DNA of 64,000 nt from an uncultured Bryobacterales bacterium (GTDB taxonomy: Bacteria; Acidobacteriota; Terriglobia; Bryobacterales; UBA6623), in the NCBI GenBank assembly GCA_958295955.1, contig OY282420.1, forward strand, positions 2,742,435 through 2,806,434, in the 5' to 3' direction. Made by a program: the position numbers and the translations under genes. The notes under the pieces were generated by a model. It was given only the letters and a program-made list of their open reading frames with translations, did no database searches and had not been told where the DNA came from. Of the stretch, positions 24,106 to 33,315 are shown in pieces. The number at the start of each line of letters is the position of its first letter. Positions within the stretch are counted from its first letter, which is position 1.

Positions 24106-24284
24106 CCGCACTGCGGCGGCCCGCGGCAAAAGTCGCGGCGGCGCTCGATTTCTTCGATGATGCGGCCGCCGTTCTCTGTTTTGGCAGACGGCGGAGAAGC
24201 GCGCCAAGACTGAAGCATTTCAGTAGGCGGCGCGGGCTTGCCGTATTGTTCCGACCTTCCTTCGATGTAACCTAAGGGCAACTC

Positions 24285-26495
24285 GTGCGCGTACGGTCGA
24301 TCTTCGCGGGCGTCCTGCTGCTGAGCTTTTCGGCGGGGGGCGGGTCCGCCCGGCCGCAGGACGAGACCGCGCGGCTGATCGGCCAGATCGAATACCTGAT
24401 TTCCCATGAATCCAAACTGCGCGTTTACGACTGGGTAGGGTTTTCGGTGGAGGGGGCGCGCGTCACGTTGTCGGGAATCGTCACCCGCCCGTCTTTGCGG
24501 CCGGCGATCGAACGGGCGGTCGCCAAGCTCGAAGCGGTCGAGTCGGTGCGCAACGAAATCGAGGAGTTTCCGCACTCCGGCAACGACATCGGCATGCGCG
24601 TCAACGCCTATTGGCGGATCTACGGACATCCGGAAATTCGCCGCTACCTCTCCGGCGAGACGCAGTTCCAGTCCAGGCTGCGCCGCTCGCAGGACGACGT
24701 CCAACGGGTCCTGCTGCAGCCGGTTCACATCCTGGTGCGCGACGGCCACATCACGCTCGAGGGCGAAGTCGAGCAACTCAGCGACAAACGGACCGTCGAA
24801 GATCAGGCGCGGCAAGTGCTGGGCGTCCTCAGCGTGACCAATAACGTGGTCGTCACCGGCGCCGATACCAAGGAGCTCAAGCCGGTCAACTTCGAAGCGG
24901 ACCCCTGGTGGACGGACGCCGGCTCGGTCGCCGAACCCGTCTTGCGCATCGAAAATGCTTCGGGCGGCGTGCGCGTGCGCGTGACGAACACGAATCGGGT
25001 GCGGATACGCAGAGCCGGGGCCACTCGGGAAGTGCGCGACGGCGATACCGTCGAAACGCAATTTCGGCGCAAGACGCGGATTCGGGCGCAGCCCCCGGAC
25101 GGGGAATTGATCGACCTCGACGTCGATTTACCCTACGGCCACCGCTTGGAAGTCGAAACCGTCGACGGCCCGATCACGCTCGAAGGCATGGTGCGCCGCG
25201 CGGCGCTGAAGACCGGCACGGGCGCGCTCAACATCGCCGCTCCCTGGAAAACAACCCGGCTGCAAGTCGCCTCGAAGTACCGTCCCGAGCATGTTGACGT
25301 TCCCGATTCCATGCGTTCGACAATCGTGCCGCCGCGGGAGATCCCCGGCAACGCGGTGTGGTCTCTGACCGACTCGCATCTTCAGTCACGGCCGCTTTAC
25401 GGCAAGATTCGCATCGACGCGAATCGACCGTCGCGGCTGATCCTGCGCGAGGCGGAAGTCGCCGCCGATTCGCCGGTGCGCATGCATTGGGACGCGCCCC
25501 GCGCGCTCGCAACCGTTTTCCGCAGCCCGTTCCAACGCAAGCTGATACGGCAGCAGGACGGCGGCTCGAAACCGGACTTGCAGGCAACCGCCGCGGCGCC
25601 GGAAGCGCCGGTTTTCAGTTCCGACGTCAGGCTGGTCGATTTGACGGTATCCGTGGTGGATGCCGAAAATCGGCCGCTCACCGGTCTGCTGCCGGACGAC
25701 TTCGAGGTGCTCGAGGACGGCGCCGCGCAAGAGATCAAGATCGTGCAGGGCGCCGAGGCGCCGTTCAATCTGGTGCTGCTGCTCGATTGCAGCACGAGCA
25801 CTCTGGTTGACCGCGAATCCGTGGTCGAAGCCGCGCGGCAGTTCACGATGACCGCCCGGCGCGCCGACCGCGTTGCGGTGTACGTGCTCGCCGACAGCTA
25901 TCTCCACGTCCTGTCGTCGTTGACCGACGACCACGATGCGGTGCTACGCAAGATCGAGGACATTCCTCAGCTTTCGGGCGGGACGCCGCTCTACGACGCC
26001 ATGGTGCTCTCCTACGCCCACGAATTGGCCAAGCGGCGCTGGCAGCGCAACGCTCTGATCGTGATCAGCGACGGCATGGACAACGACTTGCTGCCCAATT
26101 GGAATCGGTCGGTGCCTTCCGAAGTGACAGCGGAGGAACTGGAGCGCGCCGCGGCGGAGATGAACGCCGTGATCTACCCGATCTTCCTGGAGCCCGAGCC
26201 GCCGGGCGTGCGCATCGAACGAAGCTGGCGGGAGAGATCGCGGCGCCTCGCTGACCGGGCGCGGGACAGGCTGACCCGCATCGCCGCGGCTTCCGGGGGG
26301 AGGCTGTTCAGCGCAAGCTCGATCGGCGATCTGGATCCCGTTTACGCAGCGGTGGCGAACGAGTTGCGCAGCGTCTATACGCTGGGCTACTATCCCTCGA
26401 ATCAACAGTTCGACGGCGTCTGGCGGCGGATTCGGGTAAGCGTCGGCCGCACCGATGCGCGGATAAGAACCCGACCCGGATATTACGGCTGGTGA
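24285..26495 (+). CDS. Exported BON-domain and acidobacterial VWFA-domain fusion protein
   Basis: This 736-residue protein starts at GTG 24285, nine bases after AAGGG, with a short signal peptide (SIFAGVLLLSFSAGGGSA). Two BON-like domains are at about 25-90 (DWVGFSVEGARVTLSGIVTR) and 130-190 (HILVRDGHITLEGEVEQL). A beta-rich segment with a DUF4097-like look follows at about 210-350. The C-terminal 300 residues match the acidobacterial VWFA-related domain TIGR03436: VRLVDLTVSVVDAENRPLTG, then the MIDAS-like DCSTS and a final VYTLGYYPSN. The function is not known; BON domains usually bind membranes and VWA domains mediate adhesion. It is not obviously coupled to dnaJ (179-base gap). Confidence 0.83.
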   Translation: MRVRSIFAGVLLLSFSAGGGSARPQDETARLIGQIEYLISHESKLRVYDWVGFSVEGARVTLSGIVTRPSLRPAIERAVAKLEAVESVRNEIEEFPHSGNDIGMRVNAYWRIYGHPEIRRYLSGETQFQSRLRRSQDDVQRVLLQPVHILVRDGHITLEGEVEQLSDKRTVEDQARQVLGVLSVTNNVVVTGADTKELKPVNFEADPWWTDAGSVAEPVLRIENASGGVRVRVTNTNRVRIRRAGATREVRDGDTVETQFRRKTRIRAQPPDGELIDLDVDLPYGHRLEVETVDGPITLEGMVRRAALKTGTGALNIAAPWKTTRLQVASKYRPEHVDVPDSMRSTIVPPREIPGNAVWSLTDSHLQSRPLYGKIRIDANRPSRLILREAEVAADSPVRMHWDAPRALATVFRSPFQRKLIRQQDGGSKPDLQATAAAPEAPVFSSDVRLVDLTVSVVDAENRPLTGLLPDDFEVLEDGAAQEIKIVQGAEAPFNLVLLLDCSTSTLVDRESVVEAARQFTMTARRADRVAVYVLADSYLHVLSSLTDDHDAVLRKIEDIPQLSGGTPLYDAMVLSYAHELAKRRWQRNALIVISDGMDNDLLPNWNRSVPSEVTAEELERAAAEMNAVIYPIFLEPEPPGVRIERSWRERSRRLADRARDRLTRIAAASGGRLFSASSIGDLDPVYAAVANELRSVYTLGYYPSNQQFDGVWRRIRVSVGRTDARIRTRPGYYGW

Positions 26496-26740
26496 GCGGC
26501 GGCGATGGATCGCCGGGCAGTAACGGCCGCGGCGGCCGGCTCGGGGAACGGCGACGGAACCGCGCTCGATACGCCTTGCAGATAGACCGCGTCGCGCGGA
26601 TGTTCCTTCAGTCTCTTCGTCGGCTTGTCCCGCAGTCCATGGCAGCGCCTACAATGAGCGAGGGGCCGCGGCCGGCGAGACAAAATGTTTCCACGCTTTT
26701 GCGACCGCTCTCGTCTTTCCTGTGAGAGGCAGGCGATTGC

Positions 26741-27316
26741 GTGTTTTCCGTTGTCCTACCGCCGCCGGCAGCCGGGTCGATGATCGAGACCGAACCCGAG
26801 ACGAGGCTGGGCGGCGAAGCTCAAGCCGAAGCGGACGCCGCGTTCATCGAGGCGCACATGCGCCGCGTGTTTCGGCTGATCTACCGCGTGGTGAATAACG
26901 TCCCCGACGCGCAGGATCTCACTCAGGATGCATTCGTCAAAGCCCTCAAGCGTCGGGAGCAACTGCGGGACGACGCGAAATCGGGGCAATGGATAAGCCG
27001 CATCGCCGTCAATACGGCGCTCGACTTCGTGCGCAAGCGCAAGCGAGTTGTGTTCGAGGAAATCGAGAAGGCGCCGGAGACGCCGGGGGAGACGCCGGAG
27101 CAAGCGGTTCTTCGCAGCGAGCAGCATGCCTATATCGAGGACGGATTGCGCCTGCTGTCCGCGCGTGAGCGCGCCGCGTTGATTTTGCGCGACGTCGAGG
27201 GGCTTCCGGCATCCGAAGTCGCGCGCTGCCTCGGCTGCTCTCCGGCGACGGTGCGCTCCCACATTGCGAACGCGCGGGTGAAATTCAAGAAATACGCGCA
27301 GAGGCGCCGGCCATGA
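26741..27316 (+). CDS. ECF-type RNA polymerase sigma factor
   Basis: This sigma-70 family factor has region 2 at about 35-105 (RVFRLIYRVVNNVPDAQDLTQDAFVKAL, then WISRIAVNTALDFVRKRKR). Region 4 is at about 130-185 (LSARERAALILRDVEGLPASEVA, then CLGCSPATVRSHIANAR), a helix-turn-helix for the -35 element. Starts at GTG 26741 or ATG 26780 are both possible; the second loses only a short hydrophobic leader. It overlaps the anti-sigma gene by 4 bases, the usual sign of a sigma/anti-sigma pair. The stimulus is unknown. Confidence 0.9.
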   Translation: MFSVVLPPPAAGSMIETEPETRLGGEAQAEADAAFIEAHMRRVFRLIYRVVNNVPDAQDLTQDAFVKALKRREQLRDDAKSGQWISRIAVNTALDFVRKRKRVVFEEIEKAPETPGETPEQAVLRSEQHAYIEDGLRLLSARERAALILRDVEGLPASEVARCLGCSPATVRSHIANARVKFKKYAQRRRP

Positions 27317-27867
27317 AGCTCTTCGGCGCGCACCCCAACGAGCGGAAGTTGGCTCTATTCGCCGGCGGCGAACTGGGTCCGCTGTCACGTTGGCGCATCG
27401 AGCGCCACCTGGAATCCTGCGCGTCGTGCAAAGCCGAAGCGGCCGAGTATTTTCATCTTTCCGCCGAACTGTCCGAACTGGCGGAATTGCCTGCTCTCGA
27501 TTGGCTCGCGCTCGCCCGTAACATTCAGGCCGCGGCGGTGCAAGCGGACGTCGGCCGGGCGGCGCCGCGCCTCGGCCGGCTTTGGAAAATCGGCGCCGCG
27601 CCGGCCGCGGCGGCAGGTCTGCTGCTGGCGGTCTGGGCCGTCCGCGAAAGCCGCCTCCCTTCGACGGCGCCGCTCGGGCCGCAAACCGAGACGGCGGCAA
27701 TTGCAGACCGGGCCGACGCCCCCGCGCCGCATGACGCCTCTTCCGCGGCCGCTTTCACCGAGTGGAGCGGCCCGGACGCGCAGATTACCGTTGACGGCCG
27801 CTTGAGCCTGCGCAGTTTCGACGCCGCTTCCGGAGCGATGACCATTACGGAGTATTACGCCCCATGA
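27313..27867 (+). CDS. Anti-sigma factor, zinc-finger type, membrane-anchored
   Basis: The N-terminal half carries HLESCASCKAEAAEYF, the HxxxCxxC zinc-binding pattern of anti-sigma domains, at about 34-50. A membrane helix is at about 97-113 (AAPAAAAGLLLAVWAV) and an external tail of about 70 residues follows. It would hold the upstream ECF sigma factor at the membrane until signalled. Length 184 residues. It overlaps both neighbours by 4 bases, so sigma, anti-sigma and the exported protein are made together. Confidence 0.85.
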   Translation: MKLFGAHPNERKLALFAGGELGPLSRWRIERHLESCASCKAEAAEYFHLSAELSELAELPALDWLALARNIQAAAVQADVGRAAPRLGRLWKIGAAPAAAAGLLLAVWAVRESRLPSTAPLGPQTETAAIADRADAPAPHDASSAAAFTEWSGPDAQITVDGRLSLRSFDAASGAMTITEYYAP

Positions 27868-29018
27868 AGCCGAGAAATTTCCTCCGCTGGGGCGTAACCG
27901 CGGGTCTCGCGGCGGTTCTTTCCCTAACCGCGCTGCAGGGGCAATACGCCGACCCGAGCCGCGTCGTTGCCGTGGCCGTGCCGGACGAGGTCCCGCTGGC
28001 GGTTGTCTCGACGGAGTTCGCAGATTCCGAAATCCGCCCGCGCGGCGGCGCGCTGGTGATCGGCCTCGACGGGCAGGTCCGCCTGCGCAACACCGGCGCG
28101 GGCCGCATCCGCGGCATTACCGTTGCGGTTTCGGCAGCGGAAGCCGCTTTCGGCGGCCGCGCCGTTGTCGCGTTGTCGAGTCTGAATGTTCCACCGGGCG
28201 AGATTTTTTTTCTAAAGCTGAATTTGCGGTTGTTGAGGCCGCTGCCGGCCCCCGCAGGCGCGGTCGTGCGGGCAACCGTTGACGGAGTTCTTTACGACAA
28301 TCTGACTTTCGCCGGTCCGAACCGCTTGGATTCCGAGCGGAAGATGACCGTGCGCGAGCTCGAAGCCCGCCGCGACCGCGAGCATTTCCGGGCGATCCTC
28401 GAAGCGGCCGGCAAGGCCGGCGTCATGCAGGCGATGCAGAGCAGTCTGCGGCAACAAGCCGAACGCCCGACCCTTGCGGCGCGCCTCGCCGGCCGCAGCG
28501 GCGCCGCGATCGCCGTTGCCGCCAAGCCCCGCAAACTCGAATTGGCCATGGTCGGGCCGGCCCACGCGCCTCTTTTATTGGACCGCGGCTCCGTCCTGGT
28601 TACGGGCGCGCACGCCGATGCCCCCGTGTTTCGTCTGCTCAACCGCGCGGACCGGCCCTTACGGTCGTTCGAGTTGGGCTGGCTGATCCGCGATGAGGAC
28701 GGCATACTCTATTCGGCGGGTTCGGTTCCCATGGATGCCGCGCGGCCGCTCGCCGCCGGCGCCGCCTTTTCGAGCGCCGCCAAGCAACGATTTGCTTTTC
28801 GCCCGACCCGGTCCGGCTCCGCTATCGAGGGTATGAGCGTGTACGTTCGGCACGCGCAGTTCTCCGACGGACGCATCTGGATCCCAAGCCGATCCGACCT
28901 GGAAGCGGCAGCCTTGTTGGCGGTCGTTCCGGTTTCCGCGGAAGAGCAGCGCCTGACCGGCATCTACCGCGAGCGCGGCGCCGCGGCTGTCGCCGAAGAA
29001 CTGCGCAAGTTCGAATAG
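27864..29018 (+). CDS. Exported protein of unknown function, sigma operon partner
   Basis: This 384-residue protein has a signal peptide (NFLRWGVTAGLAAVLSLTALQG) and a mostly beta-strand body; no known family was recognised. Immunoglobulin-like phrases are seen twice, near 65-120 (LVIGLDGQVRLRNTGAGRI) and 220-270 (FRLLNRADRPLRSFELGW). A charged helical linker at about 145-210 (MTVRELEARRDREHFRAIL) connects them. It is coupled to the anti-sigma gene by a 4-base overlap. It could be the envelope sensor or a target of the system; this is inference from position. Confidence 0.7.
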   Translation: MKPRNFLRWGVTAGLAAVLSLTALQGQYADPSRVVAVAVPDEVPLAVVSTEFADSEIRPRGGALVIGLDGQVRLRNTGAGRIRGITVAVSAAEAAFGGRAVVALSSLNVPPGEIFFLKLNLRLLRPLPAPAGAVVRATVDGVLYDNLTFAGPNRLDSERKMTVRELEARRDREHFRAILEAAGKAGVMQAMQSSLRQQAERPTLAARLAGRSGAAIAVAAKPRKLELAMVGPAHAPLLLDRGSVLVTGAHADAPVFRLLNRADRPLRSFELGWLIRDEDGILYSAGSVPMDAARPLAAGAAFSSAAKQRFAFRPTRSGSAIEGMSVYVRHAQFSDGRIWIPSRSDLEAAALLAVVPVSAEEQRLTGIYRERGAAAVAEELRKFE

Positions 29019-29023
29019 TCCCG

Positions 29024-30484
29024 TCAATTCGGCAGCGCCGCGCGCCACCCGGCCGCGAGTTGCAACTCCAGGCCGGCGAGGTCGCCGCGGTAACGGGCTT
29101 GATCGGCCACGTTCCGCGCCTCGGTCGGATCCGCCCGATGATCGTAGAGCTCTCGGGCGAGCACGGGGCCGGATCGGCCCTCGCGCCATTCGACGTAGCG
29201 AAACCGATCGGTGCGCAAGGCGTAGCCCATAACGTCGCCTGCGCCGCGGTGTCTGCGCCCGGTTCGATCTCGCGGGAATTGACTGAAGGCGGCCTTTTTC
29301 CAAGCGCGGTTCGGATTGCTCATGAGCGGAGCGAGGCTGATTCCCTCAAGCCCCTCGGCCGCCGGCAGTTGACACAACTCCAGCAAAGTCGGATAAACAT
29401 CGACGAGCTCCACCAGGCCGTCCGCCGCATTCGCCGTCTGTCCGGGCGCGCTGACGATGAGCGGCGATCGAGTGGCCAACTCGTAGTTGTTGGATTTTGT
29501 CCAAAGTCCCTGCTCGCCCAGATGAAAACCGTGATCGCCCCAAAGCGCGACAACCGTGTCTGCGCTCAAGCCGCGCTGTTCGAGCGCGGTCAATACCCGC
29601 CCGATCAGAGCGTCGATATAGCTGACGCATGCGTAATAGCCGTGCCGCAGTTGTTTGATTTTCCCCTCGGGAATCGGCCCTTCGAGCGGAACGTCGCGAT
29701 AAGTTTCCAGCTCGTTCCAGGTGCGCACGGCGACCTCGGGCGCCCCTTCGGGATGCGCCGCCGGGCTTGGCGCCGGAATCGCGGCGGGGTTGTACAAATC
29801 CCAGTATTTCTTTGGGGCGCAAAACGGCAGATGAGGCTTGCGAAAGCCCACTCCCAGAAAGAACGGCTCGCCCGCGCGCTGCAGATTGTCCAGCGCGCGC
29901 ACCGCTTCGTTGCAGACCAGGCCGTCGATGTAGTAATCGTCGGCAACGTCGGAATCGTCGAACGAATCGCGCTTGAGCCCCCGGCCGCGGAGATTTTGCA
30001 GCGAAGCGTAGCGCCGATCCCCCGGCGTGCGCTGATCGTAGATCGGAGGATCGGTCCATGACGGCGGATCGGTGGACGGCCGCCCGTTGCCGTGGTAGAT
30101 CTTGCCGATGCCGCGCGTCACGTAGCCGTTGTTCTTGAAATGCTGCGGCAGCGTGACCGCAGCGGGCAAGGCATCGCGGAAGTGCGCCTCGAGATCCCAG
30201 ACGCCGATGGTGTCCGGGCGCCTACCGGTCAGCAGCGACGCCCGCGAGGGGTTGCACACGGCCTGCTGGCAGTACGCTCGTCGAAAAACGGTTCCCCGCG
30301 ACGCCAGTCGATCGATGTTCGGCGTGCGTGCGGTCGGGTCTCCGTAACAGCCCAGCGCGGGCCGCAAATCGTCGACCGCGATGAAAAGCACGTTCCTGCG
30401 CCGCCTCTGCGCCGCCAAGACCGGCGCCGCGCCACAGGCCGTTAGAAATTCGCGTCGGGTGGAACAGTCCATCGCCGTTTCCAA
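29024..30484 (-). CDS. Tat-exported sulfatase (iduronate-2-sulfatase-like)
   Basis: This is a type I sulfatase of 486 residues. The N-terminus CSTRREFLTACGAAPVLA is a Tat signal, so it is exported folded. The catalytic signature CNPSRASLLTGRRPD puts the cysteine that becomes formylglycine at residue 77. Metal-binding Asp residues are in VLFIAVDDLRPALG and in ALWGDHGFHLGEQG. The overall order matches iduronate-2-sulfatases, which remove sulfate from polysaccharides. Starts at 30484 or at the Met five residues in are both possible. Its end is only 5 bases from the convergent gene at 27864-29018. Confidence 0.92.
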   Translation of the reverse strand: METAMDCSTRREFLTACGAAPVLAAQRRRRNVLFIAVDDLRPALGCYGDPTARTPNIDRLASRGTVFRRAYCQQAVCNPSRASLLTGRRPDTIGVWDLEAHFRDALPAAVTLPQHFKNNGYVTRGIGKIYHGNGRPSTDPPSWTDPPIYDQRTPGDRRYASLQNLRGRGLKRDSFDDSDVADDYYIDGLVCNEAVRALDNLQRAGEPFFLGVGFRKPHLPFCAPKKYWDLYNPAAIPAPSPAAHPEGAPEVAVRTWNELETYRDVPLEGPIPEGKIKQLRHGYYACVSYIDALIGRVLTALEQRGLSADTVVALWGDHGFHLGEQGLWTKSNNYELATRSPLIVSAPGQTANAADGLVELVDVYPTLLELCQLPAAEGLEGISLAPLMSNPNRAWKKAAFSQFPRDRTGRRHRGAGDVMGYALRTDRFRYVEWREGRSGPVLARELYDHRADPTEARNVADQARYRGDLAGLELQLAAGWRAALPN

Positions 30485-30518
30485 ATTTTAATGCGCTCGA
30501 TCCCGGAGTTGCCGTGCG

Positions 30519-30548
30519 TTGGAATGCCCCGGCAAGAATTGATATACT
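30519..30548 (+). promoter_or_regulatory. Candidate sigma-70 promoter of the cytochrome oxidase operon
   Basis: TTGGAA (30519-30524) and TATACT (30543-30548) are spaced by 18 bases and lie about 80 bases before coxB. An inverted repeat TTGCCG/CGGCAA (30509-30514, 30530-30535) straddles the -35 region. Confidence 0.45.
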
Positions 30549-30560
30549 CAGAGCAGTCCC

Positions 30561-30575
30561 CGGGAAGGATTCCCG
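30561..30575 (+). promoter_or_regulatory. Palindromic dyad CGGGAA-N3-TTCCCG downstream of the cox promoter
   Basis: A perfect 6-bp inverted repeat with a 3-base spacer sits 12 bases past the -10 box, where a repressor or activator could act, or at the start of the leader RNA. No T run follows, so it is not a terminator. Confidence 0.4.
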
Positions 30576-30626
30576 ACCTGTGGGATCGATCGATTTATCT
30601 TACGATTCTCAGGGGTTGGTTGCACT

Positions 30627-31442
30627 ATGGGTACGGGTTTCTGGGCCGGCATCGTGATTTGGCTCATCTCGCTGGCGATGGCGATTCCGTTCATTACGCA
30701 ATGGTGGTGGATGCCCGACCCCATCACCGCGCTCGGTCGCGAGATCGATAGGGCGTTCATGTGGACGCTGATCGGCACCGGCGTCATCTTTATTCTGGCG
30801 CAGGCCACGCTGGGCTACGCTGCCTGGAAATTCGGACGGCGGTCCGGCGCGCGCGCCCGGGACATGCACGGTAACAACAAGCTGGAATTGATCTGGACGA
30901 GCGCCGCGCTGGTCATCTTCGTCGCCCTGACGCTTGCCGGCTTCTCGGTATGGGCCGAAGTGCGGTTTATCGAGCAGCGTGCGGCCGATCCGACCCCGGA
31001 CCGCCTCGTGGTGGAAGTGACCGGCCAGCAGTTTGTCTGGAACATGCGTTACGCCGGGGAAGACAACAAATTCGGCCCCGTCGATTTCCTGCAGGCCGAC
31101 GATGCCGGCGGCAACCCGGTCGGCGTGGACCGCGGCCATCCCGACGGCGCGGACGACATCATGGTTCCCGAGATGCGCGTTCCCGTGAACAAGGAAGTCG
31201 AGCTCATCTTGAAGTCGAAAGACGTGCTCCATAATTTCTTCGTGCCGGAGTTGCGCATCAAGCTCGACACGGTTCCCGGCCTGGTCGGCAAGCTGCGCTT
31301 TACCCCCGACACCGTGGGCAAGTATGAAATCGTGTGTTCCGAGCTCTGCGGATTGGGACACTACAAGATGCGCAGCTTCCTGCACGTGGTGAGCGCGGAA
31401 GACTACGACGCCTGGCTGCAGGAACAGGCCGAGTTCCTGTAA
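30627..31442 (+). CDS. coxB: Cytochrome c oxidase subunit II
   Basis: Subunit II accepts electrons from cytochrome c at its CuA centre. The 271-residue protein has two N-terminal membrane helices (about 5-25 and 45-68), then a cupredoxin domain. The CuA ligands are all present: the His in VLHNFFVPELR and the cluster CSELCGLGHYKM (two Cys, Glu, His, Met) near residues 237-248. There is no fused cytochrome c domain and no lipobox. coxA follows after 33 bases. Confidence 0.94.
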   Translation: MGTGFWAGIVIWLISLAMAIPFITQWWWMPDPITALGREIDRAFMWTLIGTGVIFILAQATLGYAAWKFGRRSGARARDMHGNNKLELIWTSAALVIFVALTLAGFSVWAEVRFIEQRAADPTPDRLVVEVTGQQFVWNMRYAGEDNKFGPVDFLQADDAGGNPVGVDRGHPDGADDIMVPEMRVPVNKEVELILKSKDVLHNFFVPELRIKLDTVPGLVGKLRFTPDTVGKYEIVCSELCGLGHYKMRSFLHVVSAEDYDAWLQEQAEFL

Positions 31443-31475
31443 GGTTTCGGGGCTGCGTTAAGGATCGAATCAGTC

Positions 31476-33293
31476 ATGACAGAAGTTGAACTTTCCCCTG
31501 AAGTTTCCGAATACACCGAAGTTCACCGGCATCCGGAACCGAAGGGCTTCATTGCGAAGTGGATCTTTTCGGTCGATCACAAGGTGATCGGCATCCAGTA
31601 CCTGTTGCTGGCGCTGGTTGCGGCGTTCGTCGGCATGGGTCTCAGCCTGCTCGTGCGGCTGCGGCTCGTGTGGCCCGAGAGGTCGTTCGGCATTCTGGGC
31701 GACCTGTTCCCGGTGGGCGCCCCGGACGGAGTCATGACCCCCGAGTTTTACTTGGCGATGTTGACCATGCACGGCACGATCATGGTCTTCATGGTGCTGA
31801 CCACCGCTCCGCAAGGCGGTTTCGGCAACTACTTCCTGCCGATTCAAATCGGCGCGGCGGACATGGCCTTCCCCAGGTTGAACATGCTGTCGTTCTGGAC
31901 GACGTTCGTCTCGTTCAGCTTTCTGATAGCGGCATTTTTCGTCGAAGGCGGCGCGCCCATGGCGGGCTGGACCGGCTATCCGCCGCTGAGCGCCGTGCCC
32001 GAGGCCGCCGTCCAGGGAATCGGACAGGACCTGTGGGTCGTGTCGATCGCGTTTTTCTGCATCGCCTCGCTGCTGGCCGCCCTGAACTTCATCGTGACCA
32101 CGCTCGATCTGCGGGCCAAGGGGCTGACGATGATGCGCCTGCCCCTGACCGTCTGGACCTGGTTCGTCACGGCCATCCTCGGCCTGCTCGCATTCGGCGT
32201 GCTGTTGGCGGCGGGCGTGCTGCTGCTGATGGACCGCAACATGGGCACCAGCTTTTTCGTTCCCGGCGGCCTGGTTGTCTCCGATAAGGCCATCGACCAC
32301 TCCGGCGGCTCGCCCATCTTGTGGCAGCATTTGTTCTGGTTCTTCGGCCACCCGGAAGTCTATATTGCGATCCTGCCCGGCATGGGCGTGACCTCGCACC
32401 TGCTGGCAACCTTCGCCCGCAAGCAGGTTTACGGCTACAAGGCGATGGTTTACGCCATCGCGGCCATCGGCATCCTCGGCTTTGTCGTGTGGGGCCACCA
32501 CATGTTCGTCAGCGGCATGAGCCCGTACTCGGCATTCGTCTTCTCGGTGCTGACGATGTGCATCGGCGTGCCCTCCGCCATCAAGACGTTCAACTGGATC
32601 GGCACGCTGTGGGGCGGCCAGATACGCTTTACGTCGCCGATGCTCTATTCGATCGGCTTCGTGTCGCTGTTCGTTTCCGGCGGCCTGTCCGGCATTTTCC
32701 TCGGCCAGCCGACGATCGACCTCTACTTCCACGACACCTATTTCGTCGTCGCCCACTTCCATCTGATCATGGGCGTCGCGGCGATCTTCGGCATGTTTGC
32801 CGGCGTGGCCTTCTGGTTCCCGAAAATGTTCGGGCGTTGGATGGACGAAGGTTTGGGCAAGATCCACTTCTGGTGTACGTTCATCGGCGTTTACGCGATC
32901 TTCGGGCCGATGCACTACCTGGGCATGTTGCCGCACCCGCGGCGCTACGCCGAGTTCACCGGCGTCGATTACTTGCAGACGGGCAGCGCCGGGGAACTGC
33001 ACTACTTCATTACGATCGCGGCGATGTTTACCATCACCGCGCAATTCCTGTTCCTGTTCAATTTCGTCAAGAGCATATTCGCCGGAAAACCGTGTACGGA
33101 AGCCAACCCCTGGGAAGCGACGACGCTCGAATGGGCGATTCCTTCCCCGCCTCCGCACGACAATTTCGGCGGCAAGGTTCCGCATATTTACCGCGGCTCG
33201 TACGATTTCAGCCTGCCGGGCGCAAAGCGGGACTTCGCCATGCAGTGCAATAAAGACGAAGCCGTTTACGGCAGCGCGGCGGGCGGAGATTAG
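31476..33293 (+). CDS. coxA: Cytochrome c oxidase subunit I (aa3 type)
   Basis: This is the catalytic heme-copper subunit, 605 residues, 12 or more helices. Heme and copper ligands are visible: His in LTMHGTIMVF, the WFFGHPEVYI motif with the cross-linked His and Tyr, GHHMF, and HDTYFVVAHFHLIMG for the two hemes. The Glu in HPEVY, the end of the D proton channel in A1-type enzymes, is present. It reduces oxygen to water and pumps protons in the cytoplasmic membrane. The N-terminal 25 residues are soluble. Confidence 0.96.
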   Translation: MTEVELSPEVSEYTEVHRHPEPKGFIAKWIFSVDHKVIGIQYLLLALVAAFVGMGLSLLVRLRLVWPERSFGILGDLFPVGAPDGVMTPEFYLAMLTMHGTIMVFMVLTTAPQGGFGNYFLPIQIGAADMAFPRLNMLSFWTTFVSFSFLIAAFFVEGGAPMAGWTGYPPLSAVPEAAVQGIGQDLWVVSIAFFCIASLLAALNFIVTTLDLRAKGLTMMRLPLTVWTWFVTAILGLLAFGVLLAAGVLLLMDRNMGTSFFVPGGLVVSDKAIDHSGGSPILWQHLFWFFGHPEVYIAILPGMGVTSHLLATFARKQVYGYKAMVYAIAAIGILGFVVWGHHMFVSGMSPYSAFVFSVLTMCIGVPSAIKTFNWIGTLWGGQIRFTSPMLYSIGFVSLFVSGGLSGIFLGQPTIDLYFHDTYFVVAHFHLIMGVAAIFGMFAGVAFWFPKMFGRWMDEGLGKIHFWCTFIGVYAIFGPMHYLGMLPHPRRYAEFTGVDYLQTGSAGELHYFITIAAMFTITAQFLFLFNFVKSIFAGKPCTEANPWEATTLEWAIPSPPPHDNFGGKVPHIYRGSYDFSLPGAKRDFAMQCNKDEAVYGSAAGGD

Positions 33294-33315
33294 TGCAGCA
33301 GCCCGCGCCGGACCA

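Noticed and set aside
26492-26725. A 77-codon frame after the BON-VWA gene
   Set aside because: It has no recognisable motif, an Arg/Gly-rich composition and a weak start; it is probably non-coding.
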